The position numbers and the translations under genes are program-made. A stretch of DNA of 64,000 nt from Streptomyces sp. S.PNR 29. Lineage in GTDB: Bacteria > Actinomycetota > Actinomycetes > Streptomycetales > Streptomycetaceae. The stretch lies in the NCBI RefSeq assembly GCF_030386795.1, contig NZ_JANUQM010000001.1:890254-954253 (forward strand), read 5' to 3'. The notes beneath the pieces were generated by a model. It made no database searches. It was not told the origin of the DNA and saw nothing but the letters and a program-made list of their open reading frames with translations. Positions 52,473-61,139 of the stretch are shown piece after piece; position 1 is the stretch's first letter, and every line of letters starts with the position of its first letter.

Positions 52473-52781
52473 ATGCTCTTTGCGGCCGACAAGGGAGATA
52501 TCAACACCATCATCGGCGGGATCGCTCCGGACTGGGGCCCCTTCGGCAGCCTGGGCAACGAAGCCAAGGTGATGATCGAGGTGGTGATGGCGGTCGCCAT
52601 CCTCCTCTGCCTCGCCATCGCCATCTGGGGCGCCGCCAAGCAGCGCATCGGCGCGACGGCCCTGCGGGACACCTTCAGCGCGGAACAGGGCAAGGGCCTC
52701 ATCATCGCGGGCCTGACGGGCGTCTTCATCATCGGCTCGCTCGGCACGCTCTTCACCATCGTGTACGGCATGGCCGTGTAG
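52473..52781 (+). CDS. Small two-helix membrane protein, VirB2-like
   Basis: A 102-residue protein with two helices (about residues 33-54, 'MIEVVMAVAILLCLAIAIWG', and 75-98, 'GLIIAGLTGVFIIGSLGTLF') joined by a short basic loop. Size, topology and first position in an operon with VirB6-, VirB4- and VirD4-like genes match VirB2/TrbC-type pilin subunits, though no long cleaved leader is present. The VirB2 assignment is inference from context. ATG 52473 follows GGTGA. Confidence 0.75.
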   Translation: MLFAADKGDINTIIGGIAPDWGPFGSLGNEAKVMIEVVMAVAILLCLAIAIWGAAKQRIGATALRDTFSAEQGKGLIIAGLTGVFIIGSLGTLFTIVYGMAV

Positions 52782-52968
52782 GCGGCCCCACCGGCACGCC
52801 CGGCCCGCTTCCGTCCCACCCGCCCGTCGTGCCCACCGGCTGAGGTTGCGTTTCCCTGATGTCGAGTCACCACACCGCGCCCGCGCGGGAACCAGCACGG
52901 CTACCGTCGTACTGCTACGGCATTCGGTACGAGGTGTTTCCGCACGACGTCGAGGGGGCGTACGCGGC

Positions 52969-53802
52969 ATGAGTCTCGGGGACGAGCACGAGGCCTCCGG
53001 CGGTTACGGCGGCACGGGTCAGACACGGACGCGGCTGCCCGAGGGGCACGGCGACGTGTACGGCGGCGCGCGCCGGGCCGGCCGGTCGTCGTCGCGGAGC
53101 CTGGTCACGGTGGTCGGCGTGGTGGTCCTCCTCATCGCCGCGATCGCCTTCGCGAACCGTGGAGGAGACGATTCCGCATCCGCGGGGGGCAGCACCGACA
53201 AGCCGGACACAGCCGCGACGGCCCCCTCGGGGGAGCGACCGGTCCAGGCGAAGTCGGGCGGGATCGCGTCGGGGTTCGCGCATGATCAGCAGGGGGCGGA
53301 GAGTGCGGCGGCCAATTATGCGGTCGCACTCGGGTCGGCCGAGATGTTCGACAAGGCCAGACGGCACGAGATCGTCAACACCGTCTACGCCCCCGATGCC
53401 GCCGCCGCCCGCCAGGCAGATCTGGACAGCGCCTACGCGAGCGAGAAGTTCCTGAGCAACATCGGTCTCACCAAGGACGGCAAGGCACCAGCCGGCCAGA
53501 CCTTCGTCTCCCGGGTGATTCCGGTGGGCACCAAGGCCACGGCCTCCAGTGCGGACAGCGCCACCGTCGAGGTCTGGTACACGTCGCTCTTCGGCCTGTC
53601 CGGAGAGGGCTCGACCAATCCGGTGACCGAGAGCTGGTACACCACCACGTACGAGTTGAAGTGGACCAACAACGACTGGAAGGTCACCGACTTCCAGCAG
53701 AAGGACGGGCCGGTGCCGGTCGGGCGCGACCAGAGGGCCTCCACCGCCGACGACATGACGAAGGCTGTCGAGGAGTACGGAGGGTTCACCTATGCGCGCT
53801 AA
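52969..53802 (+). CDS. Single-pass protein with TcpC/VirB8-like extracytoplasmic domain
   Basis: A 277-residue protein: a 40-residue Gly-rich cytoplasmic start, one helix (about 45-64, 'LVTVVGVVVLLIAAIAF'), a Ser/Gly/Thr-rich linker and an extracytoplasmic domain of about 170 residues. The domain ends with 'VEVWYTSLFGLSG' and 'YELKWTNNDWKVTDFQQKDG', resembling the NTF2-like strands of TcpC/VirB8 proteins that assemble the conjugation channel. ATG 52969 follows GAGGGGG. The last bases overlap the next gene by 11. Assignment rests on topology, strand pattern and context. Confidence 0.82.
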   Translation: MSLGDEHEASGGYGGTGQTRTRLPEGHGDVYGGARRAGRSSSRSLVTVVGVVVLLIAAIAFANRGGDDSASAGGSTDKPDTAATAPSGERPVQAKSGGIASGFAHDQQGAESAAANYAVALGSAEMFDKARRHEIVNTVYAPDAAAARQADLDSAYASEKFLSNIGLTKDGKAPAGQTFVSRVIPVGTKATASSADSATVEVWYTSLFGLSGEGSTNPVTESWYTTTYELKWTNNDWKVTDFQQKDGPVPVGRDQRASTADDMTKAVEEYGGFTYAR

Positions 53803-55132
53803 CCGCCGCTTCCTCAAGGTAACGGCCACTGTCGCCGCCATGCAGGCCACCACAGTGCTGCTGGCCACCCGCGCCTTCGCCGCCCCCACCCCAACGCCCA
53901 CGCCGACGGACAGCAGTGATCCCTGCGACCTCATCCGCGGCCCCGCCAAGGACTACTGCGAACGCGGCCAAGGCGGCAGCTCCGGCGGCTCCTCAGGCAC
54001 CACCTCCCTCGACCCCACCTCCACCCTCGACCCCCTCTCCTCCCTGGCCAAGGGCTGCGCCGACGCCGCCTCCTGGACCGTCGACAAGCTCAGCGGGGCC
54101 GTCAAGGACACCGCGAACGTCGACTTCACGAACCCGAAGTTCCTGCAGCAGTACGCCGTGGTCTTCGCGGCGTCGACGATCCTCACCCTCCTCCTCTGGC
54201 TGCTGGCCGTCGCCAAGCGGGCCGTCCGAGGGGTCCCCCTCACCACCGCCCTGTCCGAAGCCATCGGGTTCCTCTGGCTCACCGTCCTGGCCTCGGCCTT
54301 CACGCCGCTGATCCTGTACACGGTCGTGTCGGCCACCGACGGCGTCACCGAGGTCCTCGCCAAGGCCACCGGCGACCAGACCGACGCCTTCTTCGGCACC
54401 TTCTCCGCCGCCCTCGACAAGGGCGAGGACATCGGCGGCGGCCCCATCATGCTGATCGTCGTCTCCCTGGTCAGCATCCTCGCCGCAGGCGTGCTGTGGC
54501 TGGAGCTCGTCATCAGGGCCGCCCTGCTCTACGTCGGCGCCCTGCTCGGCACCGTCGTCTACGCCGGCCTGGTCGACAAGAACCTGTGGGGCCACGTCCG
54601 CCGCTGGGCGGGGATCATGATCGCCGTGATCCTGGTCAAGCCCGTCATCGTCATCGTGCTCGGCCTCGCCGGCGCCCTGTCCGCCGACGACGGCCCCGAC
54701 GCCTTCTCCGCGGTCGTCTCCGGCCTCGCCATCATCCTGCTCGCCATCTTCGCGTCCGCGATGATCTACCGCTTCGTCCCCGGCTTCGGCGACGAGATCG
54801 CCGGCTCCCGCAACAACCGCCTCATGCAGGGCGCCGAAGGCAAGGCCGCCGCCGTGATCAGCTCCCCCGCGACCCTCGTCGCCCAGGGCATCAAGACCCA
54901 CAGCTCCCGCGCCCACCAGGGCGACGGCGGCGGCACCTCCTCGTCCGCCCCGCGCCCGACCAACCCCGCCTCCGGTGGCGTCGCCGCGCACAGCACGCGC
55001 ACCCCGAACGGCGGCGGCGGATCCGTCCCGTCCGCCGCACCCGCACCCCGTTCGAGCAGCCCGGTGAACACCCCCCACGCCAGCAACACCCGCAACAGCA
55101 GTACCAACCGCACGGGAGGTGAAGGGCGTTGA
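53792..55132 (+). CDS. VirB6/TrbL-like polytopic membrane protein
   Basis: A 446-residue protein. A signal-like start ('ATVAAMQATTVLLATRAFA') and a Pro/Thr/Ser-rich linker with two Cys ('DPCDLIRGPAKDYC') precede at least five helices between about residues 120 and 335. The last 110 residues form a Ser/Asn/Pro-rich cytoplasmic tail. This is the layout of VirB6/TrbL proteins that form the inner-membrane part of type IV secretion systems. It starts within the previous gene and stops within the next (TTGA), so all are translationally coupled. Confidence 0.85.
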   Translation: MRANRRFLKVTATVAAMQATTVLLATRAFAAPTPTPTPTDSSDPCDLIRGPAKDYCERGQGGSSGGSSGTTSLDPTSTLDPLSSLAKGCADAASWTVDKLSGAVKDTANVDFTNPKFLQQYAVVFAASTILTLLLWLLAVAKRAVRGVPLTTALSEAIGFLWLTVLASAFTPLILYTVVSATDGVTEVLAKATGDQTDAFFGTFSAALDKGEDIGGGPIMLIVVSLVSILAAGVLWLELVIRAALLYVGALLGTVVYAGLVDKNLWGHVRRWAGIMIAVILVKPVIVIVLGLAGALSADDGPDAFSAVVSGLAIILLAIFASAMIYRFVPGFGDEIAGSRNNRLMQGAEGKAAAVISSPATLVAQGIKTHSSRAHQGDGGGTSSSAPRPTNPASGGVAAHSTRTPNGGGGSVPSAAPAPRSSSPVNTPHASNTRNSSTNRTGGEGR

Positions 55133-56685
55133 CGACCGAGTCCCACGTGTCCCATCCGGTCACGCCCCGCCGTACATATCTGATCGGCCGCGCCCGGCCG
55201 AACGCGATCATCGGCCGGAACCGTGAAACCGGCGAGATCGCGCTGATCATCGCGGGCGCGTTCCTCGGCATGATGTGCGGACTCCTCGTCCCCGTCCTGT
55301 CCCTGCGCATCGTGCTGCTGACGGGCTTCCCGATGCTCGCACTCGCCGCGGTCTACGTGCCGTACAAGCGCCGCACCTTCTACAAGTGGTTCGAGATCAA
55401 CCGCAGCTACAAGCGGACCCTGAAGCAGGGCGCCACCTACCGCTCCACCGCCATGGAGGCCGGGACCCGGCTCGACGGCCGTGAGGTCGAGGTCGGCCCC
55501 CCGCCCGGCATCGGCCGCATCACCTGGCTGTCCGCCCCCTTCGGGCCCGACGAGATCGCCGTCCTGCTGCACGCCGACCGCAAGACCGTCACCGCCGCCA
55601 TCGAGATCGAGGGCCCCGGCGTCGGCCTGCGCGACTCCGAGGACCAGGAAGCCCTCGTCGACCGGTTCGGCACCCTGCTCAAGCACGTGGCGAACGGCGA
55701 CGGCTTCGTGACGCGCCTTCAGATGCTCGCCCGCACCCTCCCCGCCGACCCGGACGCCCACGCCAAGGACGTCGCCGTCCGCGGGGACGACAAGGCGCTG
55801 CCCTGGCTGCAGCAGTCGTACGACCAGCTGCTGTCCATGGTGTCGACCAGCAGCGAGCAGCACCGCGCCTACCTCGTCGCCTGCATGCACTACACGCGCG
55901 AGCTGGCCGCCGAGGCCCACGCCATGGCCCGCGCGGCCCGGCCCCACGGCGGCAAGGTCGACCGGGACGCCGGTCTCGCCGTCGTCATGGCCCGTGAGCT
56001 CACCGACATCTGCTCCCGCCTCCAGGAGGCGGACATCCGCGTACGCCAGCCGCTGGGCCAGGGCCGGCTCGCCTCGCTCATCCACTCCATGTACGACCCG
56101 GACCACCCGATCGACCACATCCAGGCGATGACGAAACGTAATGCCTGGCCGGCCGAGCTGGACGCCATGGAGCCCACCTACCTCCAGGCCAAGACCCGGG
56201 AGTCCTCCACCCGCGCCCCCTGGTGCCACGCCACCGCCTGGGTCAAGGAGTGGCCGATGACCCCGGTGGGCGTGAACTTCCTCGCGCCTCTCCTCGTCCA
56301 CACCCCGGACGTCATCCGAACGGTCGCCGTGACGATGGATCTCGAACCCACCGAGGTAGCCATCGAACGCATGCTGACCGAGAAGACCAACGACGAGGCC
56401 GAGGCCTCCCGCGCCGCCAAGATGAACCGGACCGTCGACCCCCGCGACATCGCCGCCCACAACCGCCTCGACCAGCGCGGCGAGGACCTGGCCAGCGGCG
56501 CGGCGGGCGTCAACCTGGTCGGGTACATCACCGTCTCCTCCCGCTCACCGGAGGCCCTGGCCCGGGACAAGCGGACCATAAGGGCCTCGGCCGGAAAGTC
56601 GTATCTGAAACTGGAGTGGTGCGACCGCGAGCACCACCGCGCCTTCGTGAACACTCTCCCGTTCGCCACCGGCATTCGAAGGTAG
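55129..56685 (+). CDS. SCO6880-family protein (VirB3/PrgI-like N-terminus, VirB4 N-domain-like)
   Basis: A 518-residue protein of the actinobacterial SCO6880 family. Two helices at about residues 40-82 form a PrgI/VirB3-like membrane part, followed by a large cytoplasmic domain ('FYKWFEINRSYKRTLKQGAT', then mixed alpha/beta with 'EKTNDEAEASRAAKMNRTVD') that resembles the non-ATPase N-terminal half of VirB4. No Walker motif is present. The next gene encodes the matching ATPase half, so VirB3-VirB4 seems split in two. The TTG start at 55129 overlaps the previous stop with GGGAGGTGA upstream. Confidence 0.88.
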   Translation: MTTESHVSHPVTPRRTYLIGRARPNAIIGRNRETGEIALIIAGAFLGMMCGLLVPVLSLRIVLLTGFPMLALAAVYVPYKRRTFYKWFEINRSYKRTLKQGATYRSTAMEAGTRLDGREVEVGPPPGIGRITWLSAPFGPDEIAVLLHADRKTVTAAIEIEGPGVGLRDSEDQEALVDRFGTLLKHVANGDGFVTRLQMLARTLPADPDAHAKDVAVRGDDKALPWLQQSYDQLLSMVSTSSEQHRAYLVACMHYTRELAAEAHAMARAARPHGGKVDRDAGLAVVMARELTDICSRLQEADIRVRQPLGQGRLASLIHSMYDPDHPIDHIQAMTKRNAWPAELDAMEPTYLQAKTRESSTRAPWCHATAWVKEWPMTPVGVNFLAPLLVHTPDVIRTVAVTMDLEPTEVAIERMLTEKTNDEAEASRAAKMNRTVDPRDIAAHNRLDQRGEDLASGAAGVNLVGYITVSSRSPEALARDKRTIRASAGKSYLKLEWCDREHHRAFVNTLPFATGIRR

Positions 56686-56698
56686 GGGCTGAGTCCTG

Positions 56699-58108
56699 AT
56701 GCGGGATCCGCTGTCCGTCCTCACCGAAGCCTTCACGTCCTTCCTCTTCGGGAAGGTCGAGACGACCCGGCTCCCCGTGCGCACGTCCACGGGCCAGGCC
56801 CAGGCGGTCTACCTGCCGACCGCCGCCCCCGGCCTCGGCGACTCGGGCGTCATCATCGGCCGCGAGGTCTACTCCGGAAAGGGCTACATCTACGACCCCT
56901 TCCAGCTGTACGGCCAGCAGCTCCCCGCCCCCCACTGGCTGGTCCTCGGCGAGTCCGGCAACGGCAAGTCGGCGCTGGAGAAGACGTACGTCCTGCGCCA
57001 GCTGCGCTTCCGCGACCGTCAGGTCGTCGTCCTGGACGCCCAGGGCGAGGACGGCGTCGGCGAATGGAACCTGATCGCGCAGGAGCTGGGGATAACTCCC
57101 ATCCGGCTGGACCCGATGGCCGCCCTGGACCACGGCATCCGGCTCAACCCCCTCGACCCGGCGATCACCACGACCGGCCAGCTAGCGCTGCTCCGCACCA
57201 TCATCGAGGTCGCCATGGGCCACGGCCTCGACGAGCGCTCCGGCTTCGCCCTGAAGGTCGCGCACGCCTACGTCAACGAGTCCATCGTCGACCGCCAGCC
57301 CGTGCTGTCCGACATCGTCGAGCAGCTACGGCACCCGGAACCGGAGTCGGCCGAGGCGATGAACGTCGACCTGGACGACGTACGCGCGTGGGGCCTGGAC
57401 GTGGCGCTGGTGCTGGACCGGCTGGTCGACGGTGACCTGCGGGGCATGTTCGACGGCCCGACCACGGTCGGCATCGACCTCGACGCCCCGCTGATCGTCT
57501 TCGACCTCTCGCACATCGACCGCAACTCCATCGCCATGCCGATCCTGATGGCGATCGTCGGCGTGTGGCTGGAGCACACCTGGATCCGCCCCGACCGGAA
57601 GAAGCGCATCTTCCTCGTCGAGGAGGCCTGGCACATCATCAACAGCCCGTTCGTCGCACAGCTGTTCCAGCGGCTGCTGAAGTTCGGCCGCCGACTCGGT
57701 CTGTCCTTCGTGGCGGTGGTCCACCACCTGTCCGACGTCGTGGACGGCGCGGCGGCGAAGGAGGCCGCGGCCATCCTGAAGATGGCCTCGACGAGGACGA
57801 TCTACGCCCAGAAAGCCGACGAGGCGAGGGCGACGGGCAAAGTGCTCGGCCTGCCCCGCTGGGCCGTGGAGATCATCCCGACCCTCACCCCCGGCATCGC
57901 CGTCTGGGACGTCAACGGCAACGTCCAGGTCGTCAAACACCTGGTCACGGAGACGGAACGCCCGCTGGTCTTCACCGACCGCGCGATGACCGAGTCCTCC
58001 GCCGACCTGCCCGACGACGCCCTGCGCGCCGCCGAACTGGAGGCGGAGGAACGGGCGGCGGCCTTCGTGGAACAGCACCTCGGCGACTCCGAGTCGACGG
58101 TGGCGTAA
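56699..58108 (+). CDS. VirB4/TraC-like ATPase
   Basis: A 469-residue ATPase. Walker A 'GESGNGKS' at residues 84-91 and Walker B 'RIFLVEEAW' at 303-311 are both intact; 'LVVLGES...VVVLDAQGEDG' and the late 'MASTRTIYAQKADEA' and 'VIPTLTPGIAVWDVNG'-like regions match the C-terminal ATPase half of VirB4/TraC. It should drive assembly or transport by the neighbouring membrane proteins. It begins 13 bases after the SCO6880-family gene. Confidence 0.92.
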   Translation: MRDPLSVLTEAFTSFLFGKVETTRLPVRTSTGQAQAVYLPTAAPGLGDSGVIIGREVYSGKGYIYDPFQLYGQQLPAPHWLVLGESGNGKSALEKTYVLRQLRFRDRQVVVLDAQGEDGVGEWNLIAQELGITPIRLDPMAALDHGIRLNPLDPAITTTGQLALLRTIIEVAMGHGLDERSGFALKVAHAYVNESIVDRQPVLSDIVEQLRHPEPESAEAMNVDLDDVRAWGLDVALVLDRLVDGDLRGMFDGPTTVGIDLDAPLIVFDLSHIDRNSIAMPILMAIVGVWLEHTWIRPDRKKRIFLVEEAWHIINSPFVAQLFQRLLKFGRRLGLSFVAVVHHLSDVVDGAAAKEAAAILKMASTRTIYAQKADEARATGKVLGLPRWAVEIIPTLTPGIAVWDVNGNVQVVKHLVTETERPLVFTDRAMTESSADLPDDALRAAELEAEERAAAFVEQHLGDSESTVA

Positions 58109-58117
58109 GGGGGCGGC

Positions 58118-59581
58118 GTGAGACCGGACCAGCACGAGCGGAACAGACAGGGCGGCGGCATCCCCGACGGCCTCCTGATCGGCATACTCGCCTTCCTCCT
58201 CGGCATGACCCTGCTGGTGTGGACGGCCACCGGCCTCGCCGGCTGGTTCTCCCACGGCTCCTGGCCCGCCGGCGTCACCTTCACCCACACCCCCCTGGCC
58301 ATGCGCCACCTCATGGCCAAGCCCCACGACATCACGGGCGCCTGGCCGGACGCCCCGACGGACTCACTGTCGGGGTACGGGCTGTTCTGGGGACTGTTCA
58401 TCGGCCAGCTGATGGTCCTGTTCGTCCTCACGGTGTTCGTGATGGGAACGGTCGCGCGCTGGAGGGCCGTACGACTGAGACGGCGGACGGAGCAGACGGC
58501 ACCGACACCGGCGCCTCTCCCGGAACCGGCCCCGGCCCACCACGAGGTACCGGCACCACGAACCGAGCCACTCCCCGCACCCCCACAGCCGACGGCACCA
58601 CAGCCCCAGCCTCCCGCCCCTCTGTTCGGCGGCACCGACAGCGACCGGCCGGCCGGGTGGGAGAAGATCATCGTGGCCACGAGGGAAGACCGCCGGGCAA
58701 CCGCAACCCAGGCCGTACGCGACGCGGACGGCCCCGCCCTGGTCGTCACCTCGAACCCCACCCTGTGGTCCGACACCAAGGACGCCCGCGCCAAACTCGG
58801 CCCGACCCTCCTCTACGACCCCACCCACCTCTGCGACACCCCGGCCCGCCTCCACTGGTCCCCCACGGCAGGCTGCGAGGACAGAGAAACGGCAGCAGCG
58901 AGAGCCGCCGCCCTCCTGACCCCCGTACGCCCCACCGCCAAGATCGACCAAGCCGTCGGCGACACCGCCGAAACCCTGCTCCGCAGCTACCTGCACGCCG
59001 CAGCCATCGACGGCCGCACCATCCGCCACGTCCACCGCTGGTGCCAGGGCACCCAGATCCAGGACGCCGTACGCACCCTCCGTACGAACCCCAAGGCGGC
59101 CCCCGGCTCGGCAGGCGAACTCGAAGGCGCCCTCACCGGCCACCCGGAACGCCGGGACATCGCGCAGGAGCTGACCAGCCGGGCCCTGGCCTCCCTCTTC
59201 ACCGTCAACATCCGCGAGGCCTGCACCCCCAACCGAACCGATGCCCTCACCTTGGATTCCTTCGTCCACGAAGGGGGCACGCTTTATGTGGTGGGGGAAT
59301 CCATCGAGGACCCCAGGACGAATCCGGGCGCCATGCCCCTCCTGACGGCCCTGGTCTCAAGCGTGGTCGAGCGCGGCCGGCGCATGGCCGAACGGTCATC
59401 CTCCGGTCGCCTCGACCCACCACTCACCCTCGTCCTGGACGACATCGCCGCCGTGGCTCCGCTTCCCCAGCTCCCGGAGCTGCTGGCCACCGGAGCGGAC
59501 CGGGGCATGCCGACCCTGGCCCTGCTCCGGTCCCGCGAACAGGGCCGCGCCCGCTGGCCGCACGACGAACTGCCGGTGTAG
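58118..59581 (+). CDS. VirD4/TraG-like protein lacking Walker A
   Basis: A 487-residue protein: two helices at about residues 18-42 and 88-112 with a short extracytoplasmic loop between them, a Pro-rich linker, then a TraG/VirD4-like domain. Parts equivalent to the family's 'TSxxxDLxxxT' ('VVTSNPTLWSDTK', Thr211) and Walker B ('LTLVLDDIA', Asp441-442) are clear. No GxxxxGKS/T is found anywhere between residues 112 and 210, and the protein stops where typical members continue for about 100 residues. It is therefore a reduced coupling-protein-like subunit that may not hydrolyse ATP by itself. GTG 58118 follows the ATPase gene by nine bases. Confidence 0.88.
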   Translation: MRPDQHERNRQGGGIPDGLLIGILAFLLGMTLLVWTATGLAGWFSHGSWPAGVTFTHTPLAMRHLMAKPHDITGAWPDAPTDSLSGYGLFWGLFIGQLMVLFVLTVFVMGTVARWRAVRLRRRTEQTAPTPAPLPEPAPAHHEVPAPRTEPLPAPPQPTAPQPQPPAPLFGGTDSDRPAGWEKIIVATREDRRATATQAVRDADGPALVVTSNPTLWSDTKDARAKLGPTLLYDPTHLCDTPARLHWSPTAGCEDRETAAARAAALLTPVRPTAKIDQAVGDTAETLLRSYLHAAAIDGRTIRHVHRWCQGTQIQDAVRTLRTNPKAAPGSAGELEGALTGHPERRDIAQELTSRALASLFTVNIREACTPNRTDALTLDSFVHEGGTLYVVGESIEDPRTNPGAMPLLTALVSSVVERGRRMAERSSSGRLDPPLTLVLDDIAAVAPLPQLPELLATGADRGMPTLALLRSREQGRARWPHDELPV

Positions 59582-59584
59582 CCC

Positions 59585-60124
59585 TCACCGCTCGATCACG
59601 AACTCCAACTCCCGCTCCCCGGAGTCCCCCACCGGCACGGTCACCCCGCTCGGTTCGAAGCCCACCCGGCGGTAGAACCGCAGCGCCCGCCCGTTCTCCT
59701 CGTGCACGATGAGCCGCACCCGCTCCAGCCCACGCCCCCACGACCACTCCAGGGCGGCATCGAACAGCACCTCGGTCAGCCCGCTGCCCCGCTCCTCGGG
59801 CCGGACGAACGCCCCCACCACGTGCCCCTGCTTCCGCTCCACCGGAAGCCCGAGCCAGTCCGTCGTGCCGGGCTCCTCCACCAGCACGGTCACCGTCCCC
59901 ACCCACTGCCCGTCCGGCCCCTGAGCGATGATCTGCTGGGCCCGCTCCGCGCCTTCGGCGGCCCCCGCCGCCCGTTCCTGCCAGAAGGAATCCGGCTCGC
60001 GCGCGGCCTCCTCGTACGTCTCGGCAAAGGCCAGATGCGCCACCGGGTCCCGCAGCGCCGCAAGCCGCAACTCCTTCACCGCGGCCCACTCATCAGCACG
60101 GACGGACCGGATCACGTAGCTCAT
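59585..60124 (-). CDS. GNAT family N-acetyltransferase
   Basis: A 179-residue GNAT protein with the acetyl-CoA loop 'VRPEERGSGLTEVLFDAAL' and the C-terminal 'VHEENGRALRFYRRVGFEPSG' that is typical of the family. Substrate is unknown. ATG 60124 is preferred; an in-frame start at 60154 would add ten residues. It is convergent with the secretion operon, three bases from the stop of the VirD4-like gene, with no terminator between them. Confidence 0.92.
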   Translation of the reverse strand: MSYVIRSVRADEWAAVKELRLAALRDPVAHLAFAETYEEAAREPDSFWQERAAGAAEGAERAQQIIAQGPDGQWVGTVTVLVEEPGTTDWLGLPVERKQGHVVGAFVRPEERGSGLTEVLFDAALEWSWGRGLERVRLIVHEENGRALRFYRRVGFEPSGVTVPVGDSGERELEFVIER

Positions 60125-60218
60125 ACGAGCCACCGTAGTACCCGGGTACGACACCCCTCACCCCGAATACTGCCGCCGGTCCGACGACCGCCGCCCCGCC
60201 CGCCGCGAGCATCGAAGC

Positions 60219-61139
60219 ATGATTACGGCACAGGACCTCACCAAACGCTACGGCGACAAGACCGTCGTCACCGACCTGTCCTTCACCGTCCGCCCGGGCG
60301 CCGTCACCGGCTTCCTCGGCCCGAACGGCGCCGGCAAGTCCACCACCATGCGCATGATCCTCGGCCTCGACGCCCCCACCCGCGGCCACGCGACCGTCGG
60401 CGGCCGCGCCTACGCCGCCCACCCCGCACCCCTCACCGAGGTCGGCGCCCTCCTGGAGGCACGCTCGGTCCACCCCGGCCGCACCGCCCACCACCATCTG
60501 CGCGCCCTCGCCCACACCCACGGCATTCCCCGCAGCCGCGTCGACCACGTCCTGGAGCTGACCGGCCTGACCGAGGTCGCCCATCGCAGGGTCAAGGGCT
60601 TCTCCCTCGGCATGGGCCAACGCCTCGGCATCGCCGCCGCCCTCCTCGGCGACCCGGCCACCCTCATCCTCGACGAGCCGGTCAACGGCCTCGACCCCGA
60701 GGGCGTGCTGTGGATCCGCAACCTCCTGAAGTCCCTGGCCGCCGAGGGCCGCACGGTCTTCGTCTCCTCCCACCTCATGAGCGAGATGGCCCTGACCGCC
60801 GAACACCTGGTCATCATCGGCCGCGGCCGCCTCCTCGCCGACACCACGGTCACCGACTTCGTACGCCAGTCCGGCGCGGGCACGGTCCGGGTCGTCACCC
60901 CCGAGGCCACCGCCCTCGTACGCCAGCTCTCCGCACCCGGCATCGACATCACCTCCGACACCCCCGGAACCCTCGACATCCGCGGCACCGACGCCGAACA
61001 CATCGGCCGCACCGCCGCCGCCCACGGCATCCCGCTCTTCGAACTCACCCCCCGCACCACCTCACTGGAGCAGGCGTTCATGGACCTCACCCACGACGCC
61101 GTGGAGTACGCCGCGACCCTCGAAGGAGCAGCAGCATGA
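60219..61139 (+). CDS. ABC exporter ATPase
   Basis: A 306-residue ATPase starting MITAQDLTKRYGDKTVVTDL, with Walker A 'GPNGAGKSTTMRMILG', the divergent signature 'FSLGMGQRLGIAAALLG', Walker B 'LILDEPVNGLDPEG' and switch His in 'VSSHLMSEM'. The 'LGMGQR' signature and the C-terminal tail are like those of drug and lantibiotic exporters. The ATG of the permease overlaps its stop. A two-component system follows on the same strand. Confidence 0.94.
   Translation: MITAQDLTKRYGDKTVVTDLSFTVRPGAVTGFLGPNGAGKSTTMRMILGLDAPTRGHATVGGRAYAAHPAPLTEVGALLEARSVHPGRTAHHHLRALAHTHGIPRSRVDHVLELTGLTEVAHRRVKGFSLGMGQRLGIAAALLGDPATLILDEPVNGLDPEGVLWIRNLLKSLAAEGRTVFVSSHLMSEMALTAEHLVIIGRGRLLADTTVTDFVRQSGAGTVRVVTPEATALVRQLSAPGIDITSDTPGTLDIRGTDAEHIGRTAAAHGIPLFELTPRTTSLEQAFMDLTHDAVEYAATLEGAAA

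Noticed and set aside
52473..59581. Integrative conjugative element or plasmid
   Set aside because: No integrase, relaxase, replication or partition gene, att repeat or tRNA is found near the operon, and both flanks hold ordinary chromosomal genes.
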